Positions 27,718 to 35,368 of a stretch of DNA of 64,000 bases are shown piece by piece. The translations under genes and the position numbers were made by a program. Origin of the DNA: Yersinia kristensenii (GTDB lineage Bacteria > Pseudomonadota > Gammaproteobacteria > Enterobacterales > Enterobacteriaceae). The notes under the pieces are model-generated. The model was not told the DNA's origin. It made no database searches and saw only the letters and a program-made list of their open reading frames with translations. Position 1 is the stretch's first letter. The number at the start of each line of letters is the position of its first letter. The DNA lies in assembly GCF_900460525.1 (NCBI RefSeq), contig NZ_UHIY01000001.1, positions 372,001 to 436,000 of the forward strand, in the 5' to 3' direction.

Positions 27718-29867
27718 CAGTTAACCGCCGCAGGTGTCAGGCGACTTGATGTCGCTGGCTGAGTAAAATGCGCCAACTGGCCGTCATCCAAGCGGACAAC
27801 CTTATCAAACAGCGGCAAGACACTTTCACTGTGGGTCACGGTTATCAATGTTTTCTGATATTCACGACAATGGGCCAACAATGCCTGCATCACCTGCTGG
27901 GCAGTATCTTCGTCCAGATTGGCGGTAGGCTCATCCAGCACTAATACCGGGCAATCACTGTACATGGCACGAGCCAGTAACAACCGTTGACGTTGCCCTA
28001 AAGAGAGTGCCGCGTGACTTTCGCGCACCAGCGCACTGAGGCCGCCGGGCAACTTATTGATAACTGAAGTTAATTGCAGCCCTTGCAATGAACGTTCGAT
28101 ACGTTGAAGTTTATCGGTGTCCAGATTCCCATCAAACAAAGTGATGTTTTGTAATACCGAGGCATTAAACAGAATGTCTTCCTGACTTTGCAGGAAAAAC
28201 AACGCATGGGCCTGTTGGAAATCGACCACTTCACCATCGACCAAAACCTGCCCTTCTTGTGGCGGCATCAACCCCGCCATCACTTTCAGCAAGGTGCTTT
28301 TCCCGGCACCGGACTCACCGATGATGGCCACACTTTGCCCGCGCGTCAGTGACAACGACAAATCGCGCAATACCGGCTGGCTGGCGTCGTAGGCAAAACG
28401 AATGTTCTGATAAACCAGCTTATGCGCAAATGTAGGCGGCGCTGCTGGAATGGCTGAACTCTTCTCCGACGGCGTTGACTGCCCGGCAGGGAACAAGTCA
28501 CGCGCGCGGATATCAATGACGTGCAACTGGTTCTTTTGCAAAATGGCATAGAAAATCTTGGTGATGTACGAGGTGAAAATCTCGCGCACGAAACTGTAGG
28601 CAAAGAATTCGCCCAAGCTCAGAGTCCCCTGCTTCAACAATGGCAAAGCCAACAGCATAAAGAACACCATTTCCAGACTGCCAATCAGCTGATACAGGCT
28701 ATTTTTCACCTGATCGTAGATTTTCTTCTTCTGTAATGCCGTGAACAATGACAGCGCCAAGCCCGCAAACACCCCTTGGCGTTGGCTGGATAAACCGGCA
28801 GATTTGATGGTGGAAAAACCTTGAATGGTTTCCAAAATGAAATCACTTTGCTCGGCACTTTTTACCTGCAACTGCTGGGTGTAATAGCGGTCACGATAGA
28901 TAGCCCAAATACTGATAAGCCCCATCAACATAACGCCAATAGCAGAAACCATCGCCAACAATGGGCTCATATAGCACATCACCGCCAGCGCGATGGCACC
29001 GATTATCCAGTCGGTACGCAGGCCGTTATCCAGCTCGATTTTTTGGGTGGCGGCCATCTGCCAGTTCGAGAACCGGCTGAAAATGTCACCCGGTGCTCGC
29101 TTATCAAAGAAGTTAAGCGAGTGACTCAGTAAGCGGGAGAAACCGGCGACACTGTTAAGCACCACAAAGTGTTTGATATAACGCTCGGTGATGTATCGCA
29201 CGCAAAAAGCGAGTGAAGTGGACACCACAAAAGCCAGGAGGAAATAGAAATAAGGGAAATCTTTATCGCCCGCAGAAGAAAACACGTCATTAATAGCGCT
29301 GCTGACCATGGTCGGCATAATAAACAGTGTCAGGGAGATCAAAAATGCCAGCGTCATCAGCCAGTAAATACCCCGAACACTGGCGGTTTCTTTCAAACTC
29401 ATGCAATCAAGCGCACTGAGCCGCTTGCTGTGTTCGATCTTCTTCGCCGCTTCAGGATCCGCGGGTGTTTCTGGATCAAGCACCAATGCGTAGCCGCTAA
29501 TTTCTGCTTTTAATGCATCCATCGGCAATAACTGCTGCCCAATAGCCGGGTTCATGACACAGACATAATTGCCTTTACGGTAGGCAAGCAAGACATAATG
29601 GTTTGCGCCATAGTGCAAAATGGCTGGCAGCGGTAAAGCCGACAACTCCTGATGCTCAAACACCACCGGATAAGCCGGTATTGCCAATTCCGACAAAATA
29701 GTACACAGCGTGGCCAGTGACGTGCCGTGCGCAGAGGCAGGATAGCGTTCCCGTAAGCTTTCCAGCGGTGCGTTGATGCCTTGCGTCTGTGCCAGCATCG
29801 CAATACAGGCCAAACCACACTCATTGGTTTCGCTTTGAAAAACTAACGTTGGGATTATCTTTTCCAT
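27717..29867 (-). CDS. C39 peptidase-containing ABC exporter
   Basis: A 716-residue protein in the bacteriocin-processing exporter family. The N-terminal C39 peptidase has Gln11, Cys17 (NECGLACIAML) and His90 (NHYVLL). At the third catalytic place the usual Asp-Pro reads Asn106-Pro (MNPAIG). A six-helix ABC membrane domain spans about 165-440. The ATPase has GESGAGKST, signature SLGQRQR and LVLDEPTANLD. Such proteins cleave after the Gly-Gly of a leader peptide and export the core. The matching precursor lies at 31762-31950. The Asn substitution could weaken the peptidase. It is about the usual length for the family. Confidence 0.92.
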   Translation of the reverse strand: MEKIIPTLVFQSETNECGLACIAMLAQTQGINAPLESLRERYPASAHGTSLATLCTILSELAIPAYPVVFEHQELSALPLPAILHYGANHYVLLAYRKGNYVCVMNPAIGQQLLPMDALKAEISGYALVLDPETPADPEAAKKIEHSKRLSALDCMSLKETASVRGIYWLMTLAFLISLTLFIMPTMVSSAINDVFSSAGDKDFPYFYFLLAFVVSTSLAFCVRYITERYIKHFVVLNSVAGFSRLLSHSLNFFDKRAPGDIFSRFSNWQMAATQKIELDNGLRTDWIIGAIALAVMCYMSPLLAMVSAIGVMLMGLISIWAIYRDRYYTQQLQVKSAEQSDFILETIQGFSTIKSAGLSSQRQGVFAGLALSLFTALQKKKIYDQVKNSLYQLIGSLEMVFFMLLALPLLKQGTLSLGEFFAYSFVREIFTSYITKIFYAILQKNQLHVIDIRARDLFPAGQSTPSEKSSAIPAAPPTFAHKLVYQNIRFAYDASQPVLRDLSLSLTRGQSVAIIGESGAGKSTLLKVMAGLMPPQEGQVLVDGEVVDFQQAHALFFLQSQEDILFNASVLQNITLFDGNLDTDKLQRIERSLQGLQLTSVINKLPGGLSALVRESHAALSLGQRQRLLLARAMYSDCPVLVLDEPTANLDEDTAQQVMQALLAHCREYQKTLITVTHSESVLPLFDKVVRLDDGQLAHFTQPATSSRLTPAAVN

Positions 29868-29892
29868 TTTCTACTATTCTTCGTAAGTGACA

Positions 29893-30849
29893 TTATTCAT
29901 TAATAAAAAATAATGAATGTGAGTGCCATAACAGCCAATCTTGCGGATGCTGCGTCATTGATGTTTCAATCAATTCAGGTAATTTACTTTTCACTTCCCG
30001 AGCACTAAGCGCAGGATAAATATGAATTTTTATTTCTTTGTCGTAATACAGATAATAAAAAACCACCTGCGCTGACAGTGCTCTGGCAAGGCGAATAATG
30101 CCGCTGTGCAAATTAGCGGGGCGGTTAAATAGCTGGCAGGGCATTTTTGCCGTTTCTGCTGGCTGGTTATTAACGGTGTAATCCGGCGTAATATCCGGAA
30201 AAATCATAATATTCCGCTTATGCTCGGCAGCTTCCATGATGGCGTCCATCAAGTTACCGGCGATTGCACGGCTGTCTGCATGGATAGAACAATAGGAAAT
30301 ATTCACTCCACCCATTTGCCGCGCCTGCTCTTGATAAGCCTCGGCACTGGCTGAAACCACCACGGTGGCCTGCCCCGGATAAGCCGCCGCGCCCACCATG
30401 CCCGCGAGCACATCAGAAACCATGTGCAACGGCGCGAGAATAACCGGCGAACCGGCCTCATGTAGCGCTCTCACCTGGCTGTCTAACTGCTGAGTACAGG
30501 CGGCTAATTGGGCTAAAATTCGCCGATTTTGACCATAAGTTGCGGCCAACTCCAATACCTGACGGCGCTGTGCCGTGCGAATAAAACTCTGCGCCGATGG
30601 GCGATTTTGGCTTTCCAACAGACACTGACTGTTGGCTGCTGCCACCCGCGCCAGATTCTTCTGATGCCGTGAAACCAAGCCTAAAGCCCGGCGCAAAGCG
30701 CCGAGCATCAGTAAGAAACGATAATCACCGTGCCGCAACAACCAGACCGCCACTTTGGCCTGCCAGCGGGCAAAGAACCGCCCACTAAAAGCCAGCTTAT
30801 CGAGCTGGTTTCTCCAGGCGAAATAGCTCCATACGGCTAACAGTCTCAT
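29893..30849 (-). CDS. LPLAT/LpxL-like acyltransferase
   Basis: A 318-residue protein with the pattern of the lysophospholipid / lipid A acyltransferase superfamily: basic N-terminus, a VILAPLHMVSDVLAG block, a late NIMIFPDITPDY block and an LPELIETSMTQHPQDWLLWHS tail. The usual catalytic HX4(D/E) reads H142-MVS-D146, an HX3D spacing, so the site is atypical or the alignment shifts. It lies between the DsbA-like and exporter genes, with four fatty-acid-type genes downstream. A reasonable inference is transfer of an acyl chain from the dedicated ACP to the peptide or a membrane lipid. A non-catalytic or self-protection role is possible. Confidence 0.65.
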   Translation of the reverse strand: MRLLAVWSYFAWRNQLDKLAFSGRFFARWQAKVAVWLLRHGDYRFLLMLGALRRALGLVSRHQKNLARVAAANSQCLLESQNRPSAQSFIRTAQRRQVLELAATYGQNRRILAQLAACTQQLDSQVRALHEAGSPVILAPLHMVSDVLAGMVGAAAYPGQATVVVSASAEAYQEQARQMGGVNISYCSIHADSRAIAGNLMDAIMEAAEHKRNIMIFPDITPDYTVNNQPAETAKMPCQLFNRPANLHSGIIRLARALSAQVVFYYLYYDKEIKIHIYPALSAREVKSKLPELIETSMTQHPQDWLLWHSHSLFFINE

Positions 30850-31532
30850 TATTTCTCCAGCGCCTTATCGTGCTCGAGTAATGACAAGAGATGATCTGAG
30901 AACGCTGGGAATTGACGATCCTGTAGCGCTAGCCATTTTTTACCGACAATAAAGCTCGGAGTGGCGTCAACTTTGTAATGCGCGGTCACCGCCGTCATAT
31001 AGGCTAGCAACTCTTTCACTTCAGCTGACTGGCTCACTTGCTGATATTTGGCAACATCAATGCCATTGGCTTTTAGCCAGGTTTCGAGTTGGCTGTTATC
31101 ACTCAGGTCGATGTTGTCTTCGAGCACCGCTTTGTAAGCGCTTTGGCGATGCTGCGGTTCAATACCCATGACGGATAAAGTCGCGAAAATAGGTGCAAAA
31201 CGCCCCAAGCCGGTGGTCTTATCACTGCTGATATGCAGGCGAACAAAACGCGTCCCTTCTGGCATGCGGTTTTCTAATTGGGTCACATTCTCTTCATTGA
31301 TGGCGCAGTAATGGCAGCCATAAGAGAAGATCTCGATAATCGTTTTATCGTCTTTGATTGGGCTGTTTTCAACTTCACTGCTGCTGACAGCGAATAGGGT
31401 TTCCTGTTCATCCTGATTAAGAACGAAATAGTGGAAATAGGCCGTTGTTATCAATGAAGAAATAAGGATAACTAACAGTGTATAGCCTATAAAAAATCCC
31501 TTACTCCTAAACATATTTTTTTCAGTAGACAT
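30849..31532 (-). CDS. Membrane-anchored DsbA-like thiol oxidoreductase
   Basis: About 227 residues from the ATG at 31532; a GTG at 31550 would add six and neither has a clear binding site. An uncleaved N-terminal helix (FFIGYTLLVILISSLI) anchors a periplasmic thioredoxin-fold domain. The active site is SYGCHYC and the cis-proline loop is ATPSF, both DsbA-like. It probably forms the two disulfides predicted in the four-cysteine peptide encoded upstream. The gene is separated from the peptide gene by a hairpin and overlaps the acyltransferase gene by one base (TAATG). Confidence 0.85.
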   Translation of the reverse strand: MSTEKNMFRSKGFFIGYTLLVILISSLITTAYFHYFVLNQDEQETLFAVSSSEVENSPIKDDKTIIEIFSYGCHYCAINEENVTQLENRMPEGTRFVRLHISSDKTTGLGRFAPIFATLSVMGIEPQHRQSAYKAVLEDNIDLSDNSQLETWLKANGIDVAKYQQVSQSAEVKELLAYMTAVTAHYKVDATPSFIVGKKWLALQDRQFPAFSDHLLSLLEHDKALEK

Positions 31533-31678
31533 AGATTCAGTTCTATTCACAATCAGAGTTCAGGTAAGACATAAACAGAATCAAATAACATTTATGCCCA
31601 CGAAATAATCTTTCTAACATTCAATTAATGCGAAAATTCTTGAATTTAAGCATCGATGACACATTTGAAGAAATAAAT

Positions 31679-31713
31679 CAGGCAAGTACAGAAATCCCTC
31701 CCGCACTTGCCTG
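31679..31713 (-). terminator. Hairpin between peptide gene and biosynthetic operon
   Basis: On the minus strand the 9-bp stem CAGGCAAGT / ACTTGCCTG with a 17-nt loop is followed by ATTTATTTCTT. It lies 49-83 bp after the peptide stop. A partial terminator here would give much more peptide mRNA than exporter mRNA, as in many bacteriocin loci. The DsbA-like gene may also have its own promoter in 31550-31680. Confidence 0.6.
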
Positions 31714-31761
31714 GGATACTATTAAATATCGATAATAATTAAAGAATACTTAATTTATATC

Positions 31762-31950
31762 TTATTTGCAGTTAGCAATGTTGCTAGCTGTAGCTGTACG
31801 GCTAGTCACTTTACCGTGTTTGTCAGTACAAGTAGTAACAGCCTGGCAAGTCAAAGTAGTACTACCTGACAACCACTCGTAAGTATCTTTACAAGTTACA
31901 CCAGTACCGCCAACGATTGTATTTGCTTCAGCCATGTTCATTTTTTTCAT
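31762..31950 (-). CDS. Double-glycine-leader peptide precursor (bacteriocin/microcin-like)
   Basis: A 62-residue precursor. The leader MKKMNMAEANTIVGG ends in Gly14-Gly15, the cleavage site for C39 peptidases. The core (47 residues) is rich in Thr and has four cysteines at precursor positions 20, 35, 41 and 61, enough for two disulfides. It also has a charged CTDKHGK turn and a C-terminal NCK. The ATG follows AAGGA with a 9-nt gap. It heads the operon containing a C39 exporter and a DsbA-like protein, strong support that it is secreted and oxidised. The activity (antibacterial, signal or other) is not known. No obvious immunity gene is adjacent. Confidence 0.85.
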   Translation of the reverse strand: MKKMNMAEANTIVGGTGVTCKDTYEWLSGSTTLTCQAVTTCTDKHGKVTSRTATASNIANCK

Positions 31951-32066
31951 GAGAAAAATCCTTAAAGGAAAATAAAAATTTATAGCCTATTATTTAATAG
32001 CCCATTGAAGTATGCGTTTTAATCTTAAGTTTTATTGCTAACAACCCATTAATTTAACGCAGTGAA

Positions 32067-32096
32067 TTTATACTATATTACCGTAATACATTACAA
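32067..32096 (-). promoter_or_regulatory. Candidate promoter of the peptide gene with internal palindrome
   Basis: On the minus strand TTGTAA and TATAAA are spaced by 18 bp, giving a leader of roughly 110 nt. Inside the spacer lies the perfect palindrome TATTAC-C-GTAATA (32076-32088), in the right position for a repressor site. The surrounding region 31951-32277 has no gene. Confidence 0.35.
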
Positions 32097-32190
32097 CCGA
32101 AATATAACATTTATTTAATTTTAAATCATATATAAATAAATGCCACGGGAACCCGCTGCCATAATAAAACAACAGTAAAGTCACCCAAGT

Positions 32191-32236
32191 TATGAATATA
32201 AAAATAGCGATTTTAAAGCGCTATTTTATATTCATA
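32191..32236. terminator. Long AT-rich hairpin between the peptide and fimbrial loci
   Basis: TATGAATATAAAAATAGCG pairs with CGCTATTTTATATTCATA, with one unpaired A and a 9-nt loop. The core AAAATAGCG / CGCTATTTT is perfect. It probably insulates the fimbrial operon from the peptide operon, acting in either direction. Confidence 0.6.
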
Positions 32237-32241
32237 ATAAT

Positions 32242-32266
32242 CATGTACTCAGCCAATGAGTACATG
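32242..32266 (-). terminator. Hairpin just after the fimbrial operon
   Basis: The 9-bp stem CATGTACTC / GAGTACATG with a 7-nt loop sits 12 bp beyond the adhesin stop. Together with the next hairpin it forms a tandem terminator. Confidence 0.55.
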
Positions 32267-32277
32267 TAATTTTGTAT

Positions 32278-33162
32278 TTAGAGGTAGGACATAATAACCA
32301 CTCCACTACCACTAAAGGTACCCGCATCAGGTAATCCCACCGAATGAAGCGTTGATTCAATCGGGAAAGGTGTCTGCCCAGCAGTTGCGTTTATCGTGAC
32401 ACCATTGTATAGATCTTGCCCTGACATTTTTAATGTTGAAGTCAGCTTGCCGTTTTGTCCAAGATTGATACTTCTGGAACCCACCAAAGTTAATTTCAGG
32501 GATGTATTGACTGTACATTTGATATTTAATGGCTCACTTTTTATTGCACCATCAACATTTTGCTGATTAAGTGAACCATAATTGATATAGACATCACCGG
32601 TAATTTCACAGGTTTCTGGGGTCGGTGGAACCGCGCCACAATAAGAGCCAGGAATGACTCTACCACTGGTATTACCATCATTCGAACCTTGCCAATACAT
32701 CACACCAAAGCAACTGCCAGCCGCACGCAATGGGTCAGTTGTCACGGTACCCCAACTCCCCGACACCCCATTTTTAGCCACAAAGGCCGCTCTCATCACC
32801 TCGGCCGTCGCGCCCTGAGAAACAACAACTCGCGTCAAGGCATTGGATGGGTTACCACATATTTCAGCACCGGGCGCCGTCGAGTAGTGACATATCGCCA
32901 CAGAACAAGATGCAGCAGTACAAAGTGTCCCCTGCATTTCTTCGCTCGGCCAAGAGTATGTCCCTTGGTATTGTTGCCCTACCCGCGTTTGAGTCGACAC
33001 CCAGGCACTGGCCTGGCTATAAAGTGGAAATAAAAACAGCACGCAAGCAATTAGCCAGAAATATTGACTACTTAAGCGTATATTAGGCTGTGTCATTCGT
33101 TTAAGTTCCATTGTCTCTATCCGCATATCGGCATTTAAGCTGTTGATAATAAATTTCAGCAT
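32278..33162 (-). CDS. Two-domain fimbrial tip adhesin, MrpH-like
   Basis: Up to 294 residues; the true start is uncertain. The signal peptide probably begins at MTQPNIRLSS (start about 33096) or at MELKRM, giving a secreted protein of about 245 residues. The N-terminal lectin-like half is cysteine-rich (LCTAASCSVAICHYS, AEICGN, SCFGVMYW, SYCG). The C-terminal pilin half starts near ETCEITGDVYINYGSL and ends GVVIMSYL, a donor-strand-accepting domain. It is the last gene of the fimbrial operon, the usual adhesin place in MR/P-type operons. MrpH assignment rests on length, cysteine-rich N-terminus and gene order. The receptor is unknown. Confidence 0.75.
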   Translation of the reverse strand: MLKFIINSLNADMRIETMELKRMTQPNIRLSSQYFWLIACVLFLFPLYSQASAWVSTQTRVGQQYQGTYSWPSEEMQGTLCTAASCSVAICHYSTAPGAEICGNPSNALTRVVVSQGATAEVMRAAFVAKNGVSGSWGTVTTDPLRAAGSCFGVMYWQGSNDGNTSGRVIPGSYCGAVPPTPETCEITGDVYINYGSLNQQNVDGAIKSEPLNIKCTVNTSLKLTLVGSRSINLGQNGKLTSTLKMSGQDLYNGVTINATAGQTPFPIESTLHSVGLPDAGTFSGSGVVIMSYL

Positions 33163-33202
33163 TGAAATATTCTTATTGAAATAAAATTAGTGGGGGAACC
33201 CA

Positions 33203-33751
33203 TTAATAATATTGCAGATTAAATGTTGCGACTGCACTGAACTCACCGCGTTTAATCGTGCGTTGAGCTATTGCATCTGGCTCACCCTGGACATAAGCTT
33301 TCAAGGTAATAATGTTATTACCTGTATCAAGTGCAATATCATCACTCGACGTATTCAGGGGCAAAGCTTTCCCAGCCAATGTTTCAAGGCCGATACCTAT
33401 GCCGACATCATTACCATCGACGGACAATAATCCGGGTAATTTAAGGTTATCATTACCTGTAAACTTAATATTGGCCGTGGTACCGAGGCTAATGTCGCAA
33501 TCAACCAGATGTATTTGAAATTGCTTACCTAAGGTGCGTTGATTCGAATATAGATATTTGTCAACTACTGTACCGAAATTCAAACTAATAGCTTCATCAC
33601 CAGGGCGAATCGTGCAAGGCTCGGCAACTAGTGCACCATGAAAACGCATATTATCAGCAGCCGATGCGGGTATAGCCCAAAAAATATTCAGAATCAAAAT
33701 ACTTAAAATAGTTCGCCCACGGCGCATCAGCAGATTTAAATTAGTCATCAT
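33203..33751 (-). CDS. Minor fimbrial subunit, MrpG-like
   Basis: 182 residues with a signal peptide ending PASA and a mature part AADNMRFHGALVAEPCTIRPGDE that carries the typical first pilin cysteine. The second Cys is in LVDCDISLGT. The protein ends with FNLQYY, the C-terminal beta-strand and penultimate tyrosine recognised by the chaperone. It is probably the adaptor joining the tip adhesin to the fibre, as judged by position directly before the adhesin. Confidence 0.8.
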   Translation of the reverse strand: MMTNLNLLMRRGRTILSILILNIFWAIPASAADNMRFHGALVAEPCTIRPGDEAISLNFGTVVDKYLYSNQRTLGKQFQIHLVDCDISLGTTANIKFTGNDNLKLPGLLSVDGNDVGIGIGLETLAGKALPLNTSSDDIALDTGNNIITLKAYVQGEPDAIAQRTIKRGEFSAVATFNLQYY

Positions 33752-33757
33752 TTGATC

Positions 33758-34252
33758 CTATTGATAATCCACTAATAATGTAGCGGTGGCCTCAAAACTG
33801 CCTTCACTTAATGTTGCGCCCGTGGCCTTAATAGGAACGGCTTTCAGCACCGGCGGGTTATTTTTGTCATAAGCAACACGGGTATTCAGCGGAAAAGAAA
33901 CGCCATTTTTCAGTATACGGATACCCAAATCCCTAACATCAGTTTGTATCGCTGCGGGATCAAATGTAGCAACAGATGCACTTACGATCGTTAGACCCAA
34001 TTCCAAACTACTACTGACCGTTTCACAGGTTATGCTGTAAGGCACTGTTTGGGTGTAATTGATGCCATCAATCTTATTTACGCCCAGATTTTCCCCGAAA
34101 GGCACATCTATAATTTTCCCCCCATTAATCACACAAGGGGCGGGATTAATTAATGTTCCCGTGAATAGCATGTCTTCCGCATACGCCAGTGGGCTACTCA
34201 ATGTCAGTACAGCCGCTATGGAACAGCCCGATATCAGTGATCTATTTTTCAT
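33758..34252 (-). CDS. Minor fimbrial subunit, MrpF-like (tandem paralogue 3)
   Basis: 164 residues. Signal peptide ends LAYA, mature start EDMLFTGTLINPAPCVINGG, second Cys in SITCETV, end ATLLVDYQ. It is related to the two pilins just upstream through shared LINPxPCVIN, VDGxxYxQxVxYxxxC, DLGIRxxxxG and PVLKAVPIK blocks. The tandem copies point to gene duplication within the operon. Its start overlaps nothing, and it is 6 bp before the next pilin gene. Confidence 0.8.
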   Translation of the reverse strand: MKNRSLISGCSIAAVLTLSSPLAYAEDMLFTGTLINPAPCVINGGKIIDVPFGENLGVNKIDGINYTQTVPYSITCETVSSSLELGLTIVSASVATFDPAAIQTDVRDLGIRILKNGVSFPLNTRVAYDKNNPPVLKAVPIKATGATLSEGSFEATATLLVDYQ

Positions 34253-34740
34253 TACTGATACTCCACAACCATCGTCGCTGTGCCGTAAAAAGCTCCCGCA
34301 TTCAACGTCGAACCTACTTTTTTGACCGGTACAGCCTTCAATACAGGAATCGTCGGATAAGAAAAGGTGAACGCAGTATTCAGTGCTAATGCTTGATCAT
34401 TGCGTACCAGTTTAATCCCGAGATCTGAATTATTCGTTTTTAAGACATTGCCATCAAAACCGGCACCATTACCTTTGATAGTCATTTTCAGCGCATTGGA
34501 TATGGCCCCAGTGCAGCTCAACGTATAAGTCACCGGCTGTATATACTGAGCCCCATCAACACGCGAAGTCATGACCTCGTTGCCAAAATCAACAGTGATG
34601 GTGCCAGTATTGTTAATCACGCAAGGCGGCGGGTTAATTAATGTCCCCGAGAACAGCATGTTGTCCGCATAAGCCCACGAACTACCAAGAGCCAGAACCA
34701 CTGCAACGGAACAGCGCGAAATAAATGAATTCATTTTCAT
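34252..34740 (-). CDS. Minor fimbrial subunit (tandem paralogue 2)
   Basis: 162 residues with signal peptide ending WAYA, mature start DNMLFSGTLINPPPCVINN, Cys in TLSCTG and C-terminal TATMVVEYQ. It is very like its upstream neighbour (FxYPxIPVLxAVPxK near the end, IKGNGAxFD in the middle). It shares one base with both flanking genes (stop/start overlaps), so all three are translated as a chain. Confidence 0.82.
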   Translation of the reverse strand: MKMNSFISRCSVAVVLALGSSWAYADNMLFSGTLINPPPCVINNTGTITVDFGNEVMTSRVDGAQYIQPVTYTLSCTGAISNALKMTIKGNGAGFDGNVLKTNNSDLGIKLVRNDQALALNTAFTFSYPTIPVLKAVPVKKVGSTLNAGAFYGTATMVVEYQ

Positions 34741-35315
34741 TATTGATACTCCACAACCAGGGTTGCTGTGCCGGAAAAGTATCCCGTGCTCAACGTTGCA
34801 TTTGTTTGTTTGATCGGTACCGCCTGCAATACAGGAATATTCGGATAGGTAAAGTTGGATGCAGTATTCAGTGCAAACGGCTGCCCATCACGTATCAATT
34901 TTATCCCCAAAGCTGAATTGCTTGTTTTCAAGAGACTGGTATCAAAAGTCGCACCATTCCCCTTAATACTTATTTTCAGCGCATTAGCTGCTGCCGCAGT
35001 ACAGTTCAACGTATAGCTCACTGGCTGTATGTAGTTGACACCATCAACATTTGATGTCAGAACCGTATCGCCGAAATTGACGTTAATCGTGTTGTTGCTG
35101 TTAATCTCACAAGGCGGTGCGGCGAAAATAGTGACCGAAACATTGACTGTCGCAGTCTTATTTAGCGCCCATGCAGAGCTACTTAACAATAATGTCATCA
35201 CTGCGGTTGCCGTCCCTGCAATGGCTGTCATCTTAATGATGGACATCATGGCCATCGGAGTCAGCCGGGTAACTATTCCCCTAAAAACAACAGTCATCCC
35301 ATATTCCTTATTCAT
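34740..35315 (-). CDS. Minor fimbrial subunit (tandem paralogue 1)
   Basis: Up to 191 residues. The long N-terminus (MNKEYGMTVVFRG...) makes the start uncertain; a later Met near MAMMSIIK may be used. Signal-like hydrophobic stretch ends SSSAWA; the mature domain has FAAPPCEINSNNTINVNFGD, Cys in LNCTA, and ends TATLVVEYQ. Unlike its two paralogues it has an extra KTATVNVSVTI segment before the first cysteine. It directly follows the chaperone gene. Confidence 0.8.
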   Translation of the reverse strand: MNKEYGMTVVFRGIVTRLTPMAMMSIIKMTAIAGTATAVMTLLLSSSAWALNKTATVNVSVTIFAAPPCEINSNNTINVNFGDTVLTSNVDGVNYIQPVSYTLNCTAAAANALKISIKGNGATFDTSLLKTSNSALGIKLIRDGQPFALNTASNFTYPNIPVLQAVPIKQTNATLSTGYFSGTATLVVEYQ

Positions 35316-35368
35316 TGTTCAGCCTGACATCCGCCCTGTCTTCTTATGCAGCGCCCAGAAATACGCCG

